From: Microbulbifer variabilis
Lineage (GTDB): Bacteria; Pseudomonadota; Gammaproteobacteria; Pseudomonadales; Cellvibrionaceae
Length of the DNA stretch: 64,000 nucleotides
Direction: 5' to 3'
NCBI RefSeq assembly: GCF_023716485.1
Contig: NZ_CP092418.1
Location: 913,001-977,000 of the forward strand
Positions 55,587 to 64,000 of this stretch are shown here, one piece after another; the first letter of the stretch is position 1, and each line of letters opens with the position of its first letter. The notes under the pieces were generated by a model. That model was not told the DNA's origin. It saw nothing but the letters and a program-made list of their open reading frames with translations, and made no database searches. The position numbers and the translations under genes are program-made.

Positions 55587-58550
55587 ATGTTGAGATTGAA
55601 GCATCTTTTGCATTGGTATAAGAATAGGCGCAAAAAAAAATTTACTAATGTTAAGGATACTGTACCATGCATAGAGAACTTTGATCCTGAGTGGTATTTA
55701 AAGACCTATACTGATGTTGCTGCTTCGGGAATAGATCCTCTTTTACACTATATTAATCATGGACAATTTGAAGGTAGATTACCATATAATAATCGCGCTC
55801 TTGCTTGGGAATATCACCTGTGGCGCGGGGGGAATAAACTCTTATTACCAAGGCTGATTCGCCTTATAGATACACCGGATGCCACTAAGCTAGAGCGTCA
55901 CTATGCAGCATGGGTTACCTCCCGTTGGTACGCAGTAAAAAATGACTGGCAGAAAGTGTTAAATATTTTACTGCGTTTTCATGAGAAAGGACTTTCCTAT
56001 CCAGCTCATGCTGGTCCAAACTTACTTATGTTGGAGGCTGCACTTCGATGTGGACATTTGGATATTGCTCAAAATGAGCTTGACATATTAGCCCAGCGTT
56101 TTGGTGAGTGCGTTGATTTGAATCTAGCCAAATCTAATTTAGTAAGTCAATTAGATGGTACTCGGTCAAGTAGTCAGCTTAATTATCAGCGCCTGGAATT
56201 GATCAATAGTTTTCTTACTCGATACGAGTTGTGTAGATTGACCAATACTGGTGACGGTCTATTAGGCTTGGATACCATAACTCCTACTTTACCGATTACT
56301 ATTGTAGGTGGGGAGTCTGATCCGAAAGTTTCGGTTATTGTACCTACTTACAACTCTGAGGATACATTGATTACAGCGTTAACATCACTATGTAATCAAA
56401 CTTGGCGTAATCTAGAGGTTATAATCGTTGACGATGCGAGTACGGATGGGACTTGGCGAATACTAAATTCGTATTTAAGATGTAGTCATTTTCGTCCTGG
56501 GTTAGAGCTTCATCTAATTCGTCATCAAAAGAATCAAGGTTCTTATGGTGCTCGTAATACTGCTTTGGAGAGTGCGACAGGCGACTTGATAACCACTCAC
56601 GACAGTGATGACTGGTCTCATCCTCAAAAGATAGAAATACAGGCCAAAGCTTTACTTCAATCAGAAAATGCACAAGGTTCTATTTCACATTGGGTGCGCG
56701 CTAACAACAATCTATATTTTTCTCGTTGGTTTCCAGATGAGAGTTGGGTACATCGCAATATTTCTTCATTGATGGTACGTCGCTCGGTAATAGATACTAT
56801 CGGCTATTGGGACAGAGTGTCTGTAAATGCTGATACTGAATATTACTATAGGTTACTAAAGGTTTTTGGTGAGGAAGCTTTAGTTGAAGTGTTACCAAAT
56901 ATACCACTTAGTTTTGGCCGCATTACAAACAACTCCCTGAGTCAGAATAGTGAAACACACGTTAGCACACGTTTTGTTGGGCTTCGTAAGGATTATGAAG
57001 ATGCTGCAAGGCGTTGGCACTCAGAAGCTATGGAGATGGGAGATCTTTATTTGCCGTCAAGTCCAAAGCACCGTCCATTTTTAGCACCTAAGGCTTTATG
57101 TCTTAATGTGAACAAAGTATTGAAGCCAAATCCTATGGATATCGTGCAGCAATCAGGACGTTTCAATCAATCATGGTACTTAGAGATGTACCCAGATTTG
57201 CAGAATTTATCCGAAGACCTATTCGAGCATTATTGGACCGTCGGTGCTTCAGAGGGAAGGGATCCAGGTCCAGATTTTAGTGAATCTGGTTATAGATACA
57301 AATATATGGAGTCCGGTAAAGATAATATACCAGCACTTTATCACTATTTGACAATAGGTATTGAAAGTCAATTTGAGCCTCTACCAGAGATTTCAGGGAA
57401 ACAAGAATATCGACCGAAGTCTTTGAATATACTTCTGTGTGCCCATCAAGCTGGTGAGTTGTTGTACGGGGCAGAAAGAAGCTTCCTCGATGTGTTGTCT
57501 ACTTTAAGCAAATTGAATGTTAATCTTATTGTAGCGCTACCAAGTGCTCTCAATAGTTTTTATGTTGGACAAATTAGGGATTATGCTTGGCGAGTGGTAA
57601 TTCTTCCTTATGGCTGGTGGAAATTTGACCGGCCAGCAAACCATGTCACCTTAAGACAATTTGAGGCACTGATAACTCGATTCAATATCAAGGCAGTCTA
57701 TACCAATACACTTGTACTTAATGAGCCTCTATTAGCGGCAAGAGCTCAGAAGGTACCAACCTTAGTTCATGTACGTGAATTACCACAACATGATATAGCT
57801 CTTTGCAAATTGTTAGAAACTGATGCATTGAATATTATTTCTCATGTTAAGTCACTAGCTGATATAGTGTTAGTAAACTCGGAAGCTGTTAAGAGTGAAC
57901 TGGGCGCAGTTAATACGGTAGTGATACCGAATATTATAAATACAAATCAATACAAGACATCTATTGAGGCAGACAGTTCGAATGAGAGGATTGTTCGGGT
58001 AGTATTAATCAGTAGTAATTTACCCAAGAAAGGTTTATCAGATTTTGTAGATTTGGCAAGGAGACTTGAAAATAAAGCTATTCCTGCTGTCTGTATATTA
58101 ATAGGTCCAGAGAATGATTATATTAAAGACTTACAAGTCAGTCAAAATCGGGGACTAATTACTAAGAACCTTAAATTCGTTGGTTATGCTACCAGCCCGC
58201 AAAAGGCCTTGGCCCAGGCTGATATTGTGGTCAATCTTTCCCACTTTCATGAGTCATTTGGTCGAACGGTATTGGAAGCTATGGCTTCTGAACTTCCTGT
58301 AGTTGCCTATCATCGTGGGGCTATACCTGAGCTTGTTCGAGATAATGACACCGGATTTTTGGTGCCTTTTGGCAATATTGATGAAGTAGCAGATAGAATT
58401 AATAAATTAGTAGTTAATAGAGAATTACGCTTACGTATGGGGAAAAGAGGTAGGCAGAGAGTGGAACAGCATTTCTGTGAGGCTGTTATGCTTCGTCAAC
58501 TCAAAAGAGCTCTAGCATTAATAACAGAGCACGAACTTATACGAGAATAA
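55587..58550 (+). CDS. Multidomain glycosyltransferase (EGR repeat-GT2-EGR repeats-GT4)
   Basis: 987 residues from the ATG at 55587; the frame is open earlier but then overlaps the previous gene by 71 bp. Order: EGR-type repeat at about 32-72 (WYLKTYTDV...HYINHGQFEGRLP); helical region; GT2 domain at about 245-470 (VSVIVPTYNSEDTLITALTSL, VDDASTDGTW, HDSDDW); two further repeats at about 526-605 (WYLEMYPDL...YWTVGASEGRDP); GT4 domain about 613-985 (HESFGRTVLEAMASELPVV near 888). Two transferases linked by repeats. Confidence 0.85.
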   Translation: MLRLKHLLHWYKNRRKKKFTNVKDTVPCIENFDPEWYLKTYTDVAASGIDPLLHYINHGQFEGRLPYNNRALAWEYHLWRGGNKLLLPRLIRLIDTPDATKLERHYAAWVTSRWYAVKNDWQKVLNILLRFHEKGLSYPAHAGPNLLMLEAALRCGHLDIAQNELDILAQRFGECVDLNLAKSNLVSQLDGTRSSSQLNYQRLELINSFLTRYELCRLTNTGDGLLGLDTITPTLPITIVGGESDPKVSVIVPTYNSEDTLITALTSLCNQTWRNLEVIIVDDASTDGTWRILNSYLRCSHFRPGLELHLIRHQKNQGSYGARNTALESATGDLITTHDSDDWSHPQKIEIQAKALLQSENAQGSISHWVRANNNLYFSRWFPDESWVHRNISSLMVRRSVIDTIGYWDRVSVNADTEYYYRLLKVFGEEALVEVLPNIPLSFGRITNNSLSQNSETHVSTRFVGLRKDYEDAARRWHSEAMEMGDLYLPSSPKHRPFLAPKALCLNVNKVLKPNPMDIVQQSGRFNQSWYLEMYPDLQNLSEDLFEHYWTVGASEGRDPGPDFSESGYRYKYMESGKDNIPALYHYLTIGIESQFEPLPEISGKQEYRPKSLNILLCAHQAGELLYGAERSFLDVLSTLSKLNVNLIVALPSALNSFYVGQIRDYAWRVVILPYGWWKFDRPANHVTLRQFEALITRFNIKAVYTNTLVLNEPLLAARAQKVPTLVHVRELPQHDIALCKLLETDALNIISHVKSLADIVLVNSEAVKSELGAVNTVVIPNIINTNQYKTSIEADSSNERIVRVVLISSNLPKKGLSDFVDLARRLENKAIPAVCILIGPENDYIKDLQVSQNRGLITKNLKFVGYATSPQKALAQADIVVNLSHFHESFGRTVLEAMASELPVVAYHRGAIPELVRDNDTGFLVPFGNIDEVADRINKLVVNRELRLRMGKRGRQRVEQHFCEAVMLRQLKRALALITEHELIRE

Positions 58551-58598
58551 TTAGTATTGGTTTTTTAGAGTTAGTAAAGCGTTGTAAAAAACTAAAAT

Positions 58599-59948
58599 AT
58601 GTATCAAATTTCAATAATACCACTCTCGAATAATTGCCCGGAAGTCTTCCGGTGGTGTATGGATTATCCGCGTCGTGAACAGACCTATGATGCTGAAACT
58701 CTTTTGGGAAGTGGTTTAATTTTCCAAGGTTGGGTTCTGGCTAAAGAAGGCGCTACAGTTAGACCTTATATAAGATTGAATTCAAAGAAATATTATTTAA
58801 AGATAAATCTATCAAGGCCAGATGTCATAAGAAGAGTTTTAAATGAAGAGTCAAAGGGACATCCACGATTATATTGTGGATTTCGTGCAGCTGTACCGTT
58901 AAATAGTGATACTTGCTTTTTTGGTTTTGAAAATAATAAATGTGACTATGACACAATGCAAATTTTCATAGAAGGGAGTTTAAAGATTATTGAAGGGCAT
59001 GATGGTTGGCTCTTTCTTGATAATGATACCAATCAGAGTGTCGAACAATTTACTGGAAAATTATTATTAGATTGGCGTGAAAAGCGGGCTTGGTATGATT
59101 ATTTGGATTCTTTAAGTAAGTTAGCGGAGGAATATCTCTCTGCTCATTCAGTATTGATAGCACCAAGTAAAGAAATGGTGATGTCAGACTATTATCCTCA
59201 TCGAAAAGGGTCAACGACCCCCGTAGAGCAAGTGGAGAAATTGGCAGATAAAAAGCATAATGTTGTGCATCCAGTGAAGAGAATGCAAGCATCAAAGGAT
59301 AGAGTTTTTCGTGTATGTGATACCCACTGGACTCACAAAGGTGCACAATGTGGTTTATTAGCTGCTTTAGAAGTTCTAGGTTTGGATACCGTAGCAGTCG
59401 CGAGTTTATTTTCAGATGATAAATTTAGAGAGGTTGTTAGGGCGGGAGATTTAGGAAATAAGATATTTCCGAGGCGGACTGCTCGCGAGTTGATACCTAA
59501 TGGTATTTCATATCGTCAATGGGTTCATTATGATAACCATTTACCTAATATGGGGCGGGTCCTGATTACTCAAAATAAAGAGGCCTTGGTTTCTGCCAAG
59601 TGTTTGATTTTTGGATCTTCATCTAGCTATACAATGCTGGATTATGTTTCTAGAATTTTTTCTGAAGTAATATTTGTTCATTCAGCTGGAAATATAGATG
59701 TTACTATACTCAATCAGGTACGTCCAAATTATCTACTGGCGCAAACTAATGGTCGCTTTGTTATTAGAGCACCAATAGTTGGCTATCGCCTAGAAGATGA
59801 AATTGAAAAAAAATGGGCTGGATTAAATGATAAAGAGCGTGAAGAAATAATAGTAAGTCAGGGTCAATGGATAGAAAAGTGGTCTAAAGACACTCAATTA
59901 GAATATTCTTACCCTTTAATTATATTCTTTTCTGTACAAAATACTTGA
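58599..59948 (+). CDS. AlgX/AlgJ-like SGNH-fold putative O-acetyltransferase
   Basis: 449 residues. A ~125-residue N-terminal region, then the AlgX/AlgJ core: EGHDGWLFLDNDTN near 133, SVLIAPSKEMVMSDYYP, the catalytic-type DTHWTHKGA (D241, H243) and a Ser box FGSSSSYTML near 337 where GDSF is usual. AlgX and AlgJ O-acetylate alginate in the periplasm; here there is no clear signal peptide, and no MBOAT partner in the window. Probable acetylation of this polymer is inferred from motif and context. Confidence 0.78.
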   Translation: MYQISIIPLSNNCPEVFRWCMDYPRREQTYDAETLLGSGLIFQGWVLAKEGATVRPYIRLNSKKYYLKINLSRPDVIRRVLNEESKGHPRLYCGFRAAVPLNSDTCFFGFENNKCDYDTMQIFIEGSLKIIEGHDGWLFLDNDTNQSVEQFTGKLLLDWREKRAWYDYLDSLSKLAEEYLSAHSVLIAPSKEMVMSDYYPHRKGSTTPVEQVEKLADKKHNVVHPVKRMQASKDRVFRVCDTHWTHKGAQCGLLAALEVLGLDTVAVASLFSDDKFREVVRAGDLGNKIFPRRTARELIPNGISYRQWVHYDNHLPNMGRVLITQNKEALVSAKCLIFGSSSSYTMLDYVSRIFSEVIFVHSAGNIDVTILNQVRPNYLLAQTNGRFVIRAPIVGYRLEDEIEKKWAGLNDKEREEIIVSQGQWIEKWSKDTQLEYSYPLIIFFSVQNT

Positions 59949-60036
59949 CTTTAAGGCAGACAATGAAAATAAAATAATTTAAAATAGATTTTTAATTTAA
60001 CTAAGACAATGAAATATATAAATGGGGCTCATATAG

Positions 60037-62244
60037 ATGTATAAAGTAGCTAAGCGCCTAACTAATAATATTCCCCATTTAACAAGACTGGATTTACGCC
60101 CATTACTTCGCCCTTCCCAGGATATATTAACCGAGACAAATAAAAATGGTTGTATTGTTGGGAAATCAATATCAAATCTACCTCTATTTACTATAGAGCA
60201 GAATAGACTTAAAAGGGGCTGGTATATGGTTGAAGTTTTGATTGAATCAGATACAAGCTATCTTGAGACCTTTTTCACAATTCATCATCAATCAGGGCGG
60301 AAATCTAAACAGTTGAATTTATCCGTACGAAATGGACGTATGGCAAAACGATTGATTTGGTTAGCCAGAGGAGAAGAAAGTTTATCGTTTTCTCCGGCAC
60401 AAAATAAATGCAATTTTATAATTAAGAGATTAACACTAGTTCGTGTTTCTAAGTTATTCGCACGCAATCGAATGCGTGCCCGGCTATCTTACAGGTCACT
60501 TTCAGTTCCATCAAGATTAACTTATCGATGGGCATATTATGATTCCACTTTCAATCCTAATGGTGTCCGAATTTCCTATAGAGAGTGGATAAAAAAAGTT
60601 GAACCAGGCCTTTGGCCTAAGCTAGACGGTTTAACTGAAGTTAGCTTTACCATTTTGATACCAGTTGACCAGTCTAGTAATTTAGATAGCATTAAAAGAA
60701 CTGTATACTCTATAATATCTCAAAAATATAAGAACTGGAACCTATTCATTATCCCAATGGAATTTCTAGATCGAAAGATAATCTCTAAGATTAAGTCTCT
60801 AATTGGTTATAATGAAAAAATCAGATTGATTGATAGAGTTAATTATAGACAATCGATTGAAAAAATTTTAAATAAAGATAGCTACTATCTCATGTGCCCC
60901 CCTAGGGCGGTCCTTGCTAATAAAGCCCTTTCTTGTTTTGAATACATTTTACGTAAGAAACCAAAAGCGAAAATTATTTATTCTGATGAAGACATGCTTA
61001 ATAGTGCTAGCCGAAGGTCTTCACCGAACTTCAAGTCAGCGTGGAATCCAGATTTATTCTATTCAATAAATTATATAGGTGAATTTGTTGTTTTTGCTCC
61101 TGGACTATTAGAAGCCTCTTCATTCAGTAACTTGAAGAATGAGATGGCCTGGGATTACAACTTACTTCTTCAAATACTGAAAAAAATAAAGAAACCAAAT
61201 GATTCTATTTTTCATATACCAAGAATTCTCTTCCATAGGTTTAGTGATTTTAATAAAGATCTTTACCTGGAAAGTTCAAAAAAAATTCTGAAACGATATT
61301 TTAATGATAAAGGGCAAAGGAATGTTGAAGTTGAATATGAAAAAGATCAAGGTGCACTGTATGTACGTTGGCCGATTCTGAATGAAAATCCGTTGGTTTC
61401 CCTTCTAATTCCTACTCGGGATATGTTACCGATACTAAAACAATGTGTAGAAAGTATTCTCAAAAAGACTTCATATGAAAATTATGAAATATTAATTCTA
61501 GATAACCAAAGTAAAGACCCAAAGACGATAGAGTATCTAGAATACATAAAAAACTTTAATAAAGTGAGAGTTATAAAATATGACCAACCATTTAATTATT
61601 CAGCTATTAACAATTTCGGGGTGAAACATGCCCATGGAAAAATTATTGGTTTGATTAATAACGACATAGAAGTTATTTCATCGAATTGGCTAGAGGAAAT
61701 GGTTGCTCATGCAAGCCGTCCAAATATAGGCTGTGTCGGGGCAAAGTTGTATTATAGTGATAATCGAATTCAACATGCTGGGGTTGTAATTGGACTTGGT
61801 GGGCTGGCAGGTCATGCGCATAAATTTTTTAAAAAAAGTGTGATGGGCTATATGAACCGATTAATTTGCACCCAAAATTTTTCTGCAGTAACAGCTGCTT
61901 GTTTATTACTACGAAAAGAAACCTATGAGAAAGTTGGAGGGTTGGATGAGAAAAATTTTGAAGTAGCCTTTAATGATGTGGATTTATGCCTGAAGGTCCA
62001 AAAAGCCGGTTTTCGTAATCTTTGGACACCTTTTGCAGAAATGTATCATCATGAATCTATTAGCCGTGGCCTTGATAACACACCAGAAAAACGTGCAAGA
62101 TTTGAACGAGAAGCTACATGTTTAAAAAATCGCTGGAGAACTCATTTAGGTATAGATCCTTACTATAGCCCATTTCTTACTCATAAAAGAGAGGATTTCT
62201 CTCTCGGTTTAAATGAAGATATTAAAGCACCAATGTTCCGATAA
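60037..62244 (+). CDS. Bifunctional-type GT2 glycosyltransferase
   Basis: 735 residues. An N-terminal ~200-residue region; a first GT2 domain at about 205-440 (FTILIPVDQSSNLDSIKRTVYSIISQKYKNW; SDEDM near 315); and a second, well-conserved GT2 domain at about 452-725 (SLLIPTRDMLPILKQCVESIL; NNDIEVI near 541; FNDVDLCLKVQKAGFRNLWTP near 645). This is the RfbF/WsaE-like twin-GT2 layout common in rhamnan and O-antigen assembly. It is the last convincing gene of the locus. Confidence 0.88.
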   Translation: MYKVAKRLTNNIPHLTRLDLRPLLRPSQDILTETNKNGCIVGKSISNLPLFTIEQNRLKRGWYMVEVLIESDTSYLETFFTIHHQSGRKSKQLNLSVRNGRMAKRLIWLARGEESLSFSPAQNKCNFIIKRLTLVRVSKLFARNRMRARLSYRSLSVPSRLTYRWAYYDSTFNPNGVRISYREWIKKVEPGLWPKLDGLTEVSFTILIPVDQSSNLDSIKRTVYSIISQKYKNWNLFIIPMEFLDRKIISKIKSLIGYNEKIRLIDRVNYRQSIEKILNKDSYYLMCPPRAVLANKALSCFEYILRKKPKAKIIYSDEDMLNSASRRSSPNFKSAWNPDLFYSINYIGEFVVFAPGLLEASSFSNLKNEMAWDYNLLLQILKKIKKPNDSIFHIPRILFHRFSDFNKDLYLESSKKILKRYFNDKGQRNVEVEYEKDQGALYVRWPILNENPLVSLLIPTRDMLPILKQCVESILKKTSYENYEILILDNQSKDPKTIEYLEYIKNFNKVRVIKYDQPFNYSAINNFGVKHAHGKIIGLINNDIEVISSNWLEEMVAHASRPNIGCVGAKLYYSDNRIQHAGVVIGLGGLAGHAHKFFKKSVMGYMNRLICTQNFSAVTAACLLLRKETYEKVGGLDEKNFEVAFNDVDLCLKVQKAGFRNLWTPFAEMYHHESISRGLDNTPEKRARFEREATCLKNRWRTHLGIDPYYSPFLTHKREDFSLGLNEDIKAPMFR

Positions 62245-62273
62245 TAAGTATAATATTAATTTCAACTCATCAA

Positions 62274-62321
62274 GGCTGCAAGAAAATTATCTTGCAGCCA
62301 TATAAATAACTTTTATTATTT
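62274..62321 (+). terminator. Terminator-like hairpin at the end of the polysaccharide locus
   Basis: GGCTGCAAGA (62274-62283) pairs perfectly with TCTTGCAGCC (62290-62299), six-base loop, followed by an A/T-rich stretch with interrupted T runs (TTTTATTATTTT). It lies 30 bp after the last stop. Confidence 0.7.
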
Positions 62322-64000
62322 TAGACCATATCTGATAGATCCTTCTATAAAAATATAATTTATTGTTTTGATGCGCGTTTAAAAACAAACTAAGGATAAA
62401 CCTCATGATCCTTACTAATGATCGTTACATTAACTAAAAATCGGATTGTTAAATTAGATATGGGAACATCTACGAAGCTTGGAATATGCTTAATATATCA
62501 AATGACTTTCACGTTCTATGCTTAAACTGCTGGTGTAGATACTCTTCTTGAGATGAATCTGCTGGTACCCAACCATAGAAATCAGGCAAACTATGTTATT
62601 GAAGTTAGCGTTTGTCTTTTTTGTAAGAGCTTGTCTATGGAAAACTATCCGTTTCCAATGAACTGCCTAAAGGCAGTGTATTTGTTTACTCTATTGGGGT
62701 TTTTAATACCTGGCTGTGGCATGACTTGGCTAAGTCTCAATTGTGATTAAAGACGCTTTAAGCCAAGGTACTCAGGAGGTGCCAATTCTTACGGAGTAGC
62801 AGGATCAGGCTTCGAATAGATAGCGACATCATGGTGGAGCCTGAGGGGAAATTGAAACTCACCATCCAGTCTATCTAGACTCTCGGGATATCTTGTATGT
62901 AGGAAAGTTTAAGGGGTTTGCCATTTTTAACAGCAAGGCTATATCGATGCTTTTTTAACAGAAATTTATTGCAAGCTGTATACCATCGAAATACAAATTG
63001 CTTTTTAGGACTTTCTGAAGGACATTGTATTTCCGTTTTATGCCATACATTATCTTACAGTTTTATGTTACCTGAATGATCGTAGAACAGAATATTGTTA
63101 CAATCTAGTGTAACACGGCTATTAAGTATAAATGAAATATATACAGCAAGCCATTTACAAACCAGTGTATCGATGGAAGATTCCATAAAACTATTTTACA
63201 AGAGTTCTACCAACCATCATTATATCGAAAGATTTGTCGGTCAACAGAAGGGTAAAAATTTAAACGAATGGTCTATCTATTATAATATTAATCGCACTTA
63301 TCAAGCTAAAAGTGTTGTGCTGCATATTGATAGTAACAGTTGAAGATGGGCAGGCCGTTTGAAAGAAAACGTATCAACCGAATCTGACTTGACATAACAC
63401 ATTCTGAAGTATTGGTAATTGTCAGATAAAGTCTGACTCATTATGTTTTAAGTTTAGAGTACTTCATCAAAACTGATATAAGTATTTTTCAATGTAATTT
63501 GTTATATTTGCCCTTAGATAACCTGTATTAATAAACCTTAATAAATATTTCATTCCTAGTATACTCTATCCCGTTTGCGGGTAGCTTGAATGTAGGAAAG
63601 CTTACAATAAAAGATCATTCTAAAATGAAAAATTTATTATAAGCCTTGGCAGTCGCTATTTCCTGTTCATAACTTCTAGATATAATAAATCCACGGAAGA
63701 TATATAAGGTAAGGTCTGTTATATTCTTACAGACACCAATTCAATTGAATATCAATGTAATCACAGCATTTGATTAAGAAAATAAAAATTAACATGAATG
63801 TTGAAATTAATGATATTTAACTTTTTTAAATAATTAGTGAGGATAGATTTTTTCATTAAAAAGAGCCAAAAGACGACACTATAATAGTTATGGCGCCAAT
63901 TTAAAATTTTAAGTGGCATTATCAGGAATATTCGCTATATATACGTATAACTTTAGCATAACTCTAAATAATAAGAGTGTACAAGAGACTAGTCGCTAGT
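62300..64000. other. Gene-free AT-rich region at the right edge
   Basis: About 1.7 kb with only short, weak frames and no recognisable domain. It contains an imperfect direct repeat (62884-62911 and 63578-63604). It looks like decayed or regulatory DNA; the window ends inside it. Confidence 0.6.

Noticed and set aside
62553..62750. 65-codon open frame in the right-edge spacer
   Set aside because: No family resemblance, no ribosome binding site, low-complexity translation in an AT-rich region.
63095..63343. 82-codon open frame near the right edge
   Set aside because: Starts at a non-ATG codon without a ribosome binding site and has no recognisable motif.

Overview
The window looks like a chromosomal segment of a marine gammaproteobacterium, most likely of the Cellvibrionales (Microbulbifer-like). 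This is inferred from the gene set (HrpA with a DUF3418 tail, TalB, DusA, GltX, MlaA) and from base composition; no rRNA or other marker in the window proves it. The first 27 kb is moderately GC-rich and mostly housekeeping. From about 27 kb onward the DNA is AT-rich and looks accessory.

Region 1 (1-15 kb): the 3' end of hrpA; a three-gene RiPP metallophore operon (hvfA-hvfB-hvfC) whose precursor carries seven EGKCG motifs; a MlaA-like gene without a lipobox; a response-regulator/PP2C phosphatase followed by a STAS protein; reverse-strand tal-terB-like and dusA; a LysR regulator divergent from a pirin/isochorismatase/small-membrane-protein operon; and an overlapping pair of short GlpD-like dehydrogenase and degenerate glycerophosphodiesterase.

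Region 2 (14.5-24.5 kb): an alternate (CS1/Cbl-like) chaperone-usher pilus locus. One chaperone and a short subunit-like protein lie on the + strand. Two tandem copies of a pilin-usher-tip module lie on the - strand. Then come gltX and tRNA-Ala(GGC).

Region 3 (26.8-34.6 kb): an accessory stretch. Its core is an array of small one-gene cassettes, all on the + strand, each followed by an attC-like site. This is an integron cassette array with no integrase visible in the window (a CALIN-type cluster). A truncated attC, an orphan PhnD-type binding protein, a decayed phage-type integrase and a long gene-poor spacer follow.

Region 4 (34.6-62.3 kb): an ABC-exported surface polysaccharide locus. It has kpsM-kpsT-kpsE-kpsD export genes, rmlACDB for dTDP-L-rhamnose, wecB-wecC for UDP-ManNAcA, several very large multi-domain glycosyltransferases, a heparinase II/III-like protein, and an AlgX/AlgJ-like putative O-acetyltransferase. 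Three proteins (four places) share a short repeat of the form WYL-x-x-YPDV ... HYL-x-x-G-x-x-EGR-x-P. The last 1.7 kb is AT-rich with no convincing gene.
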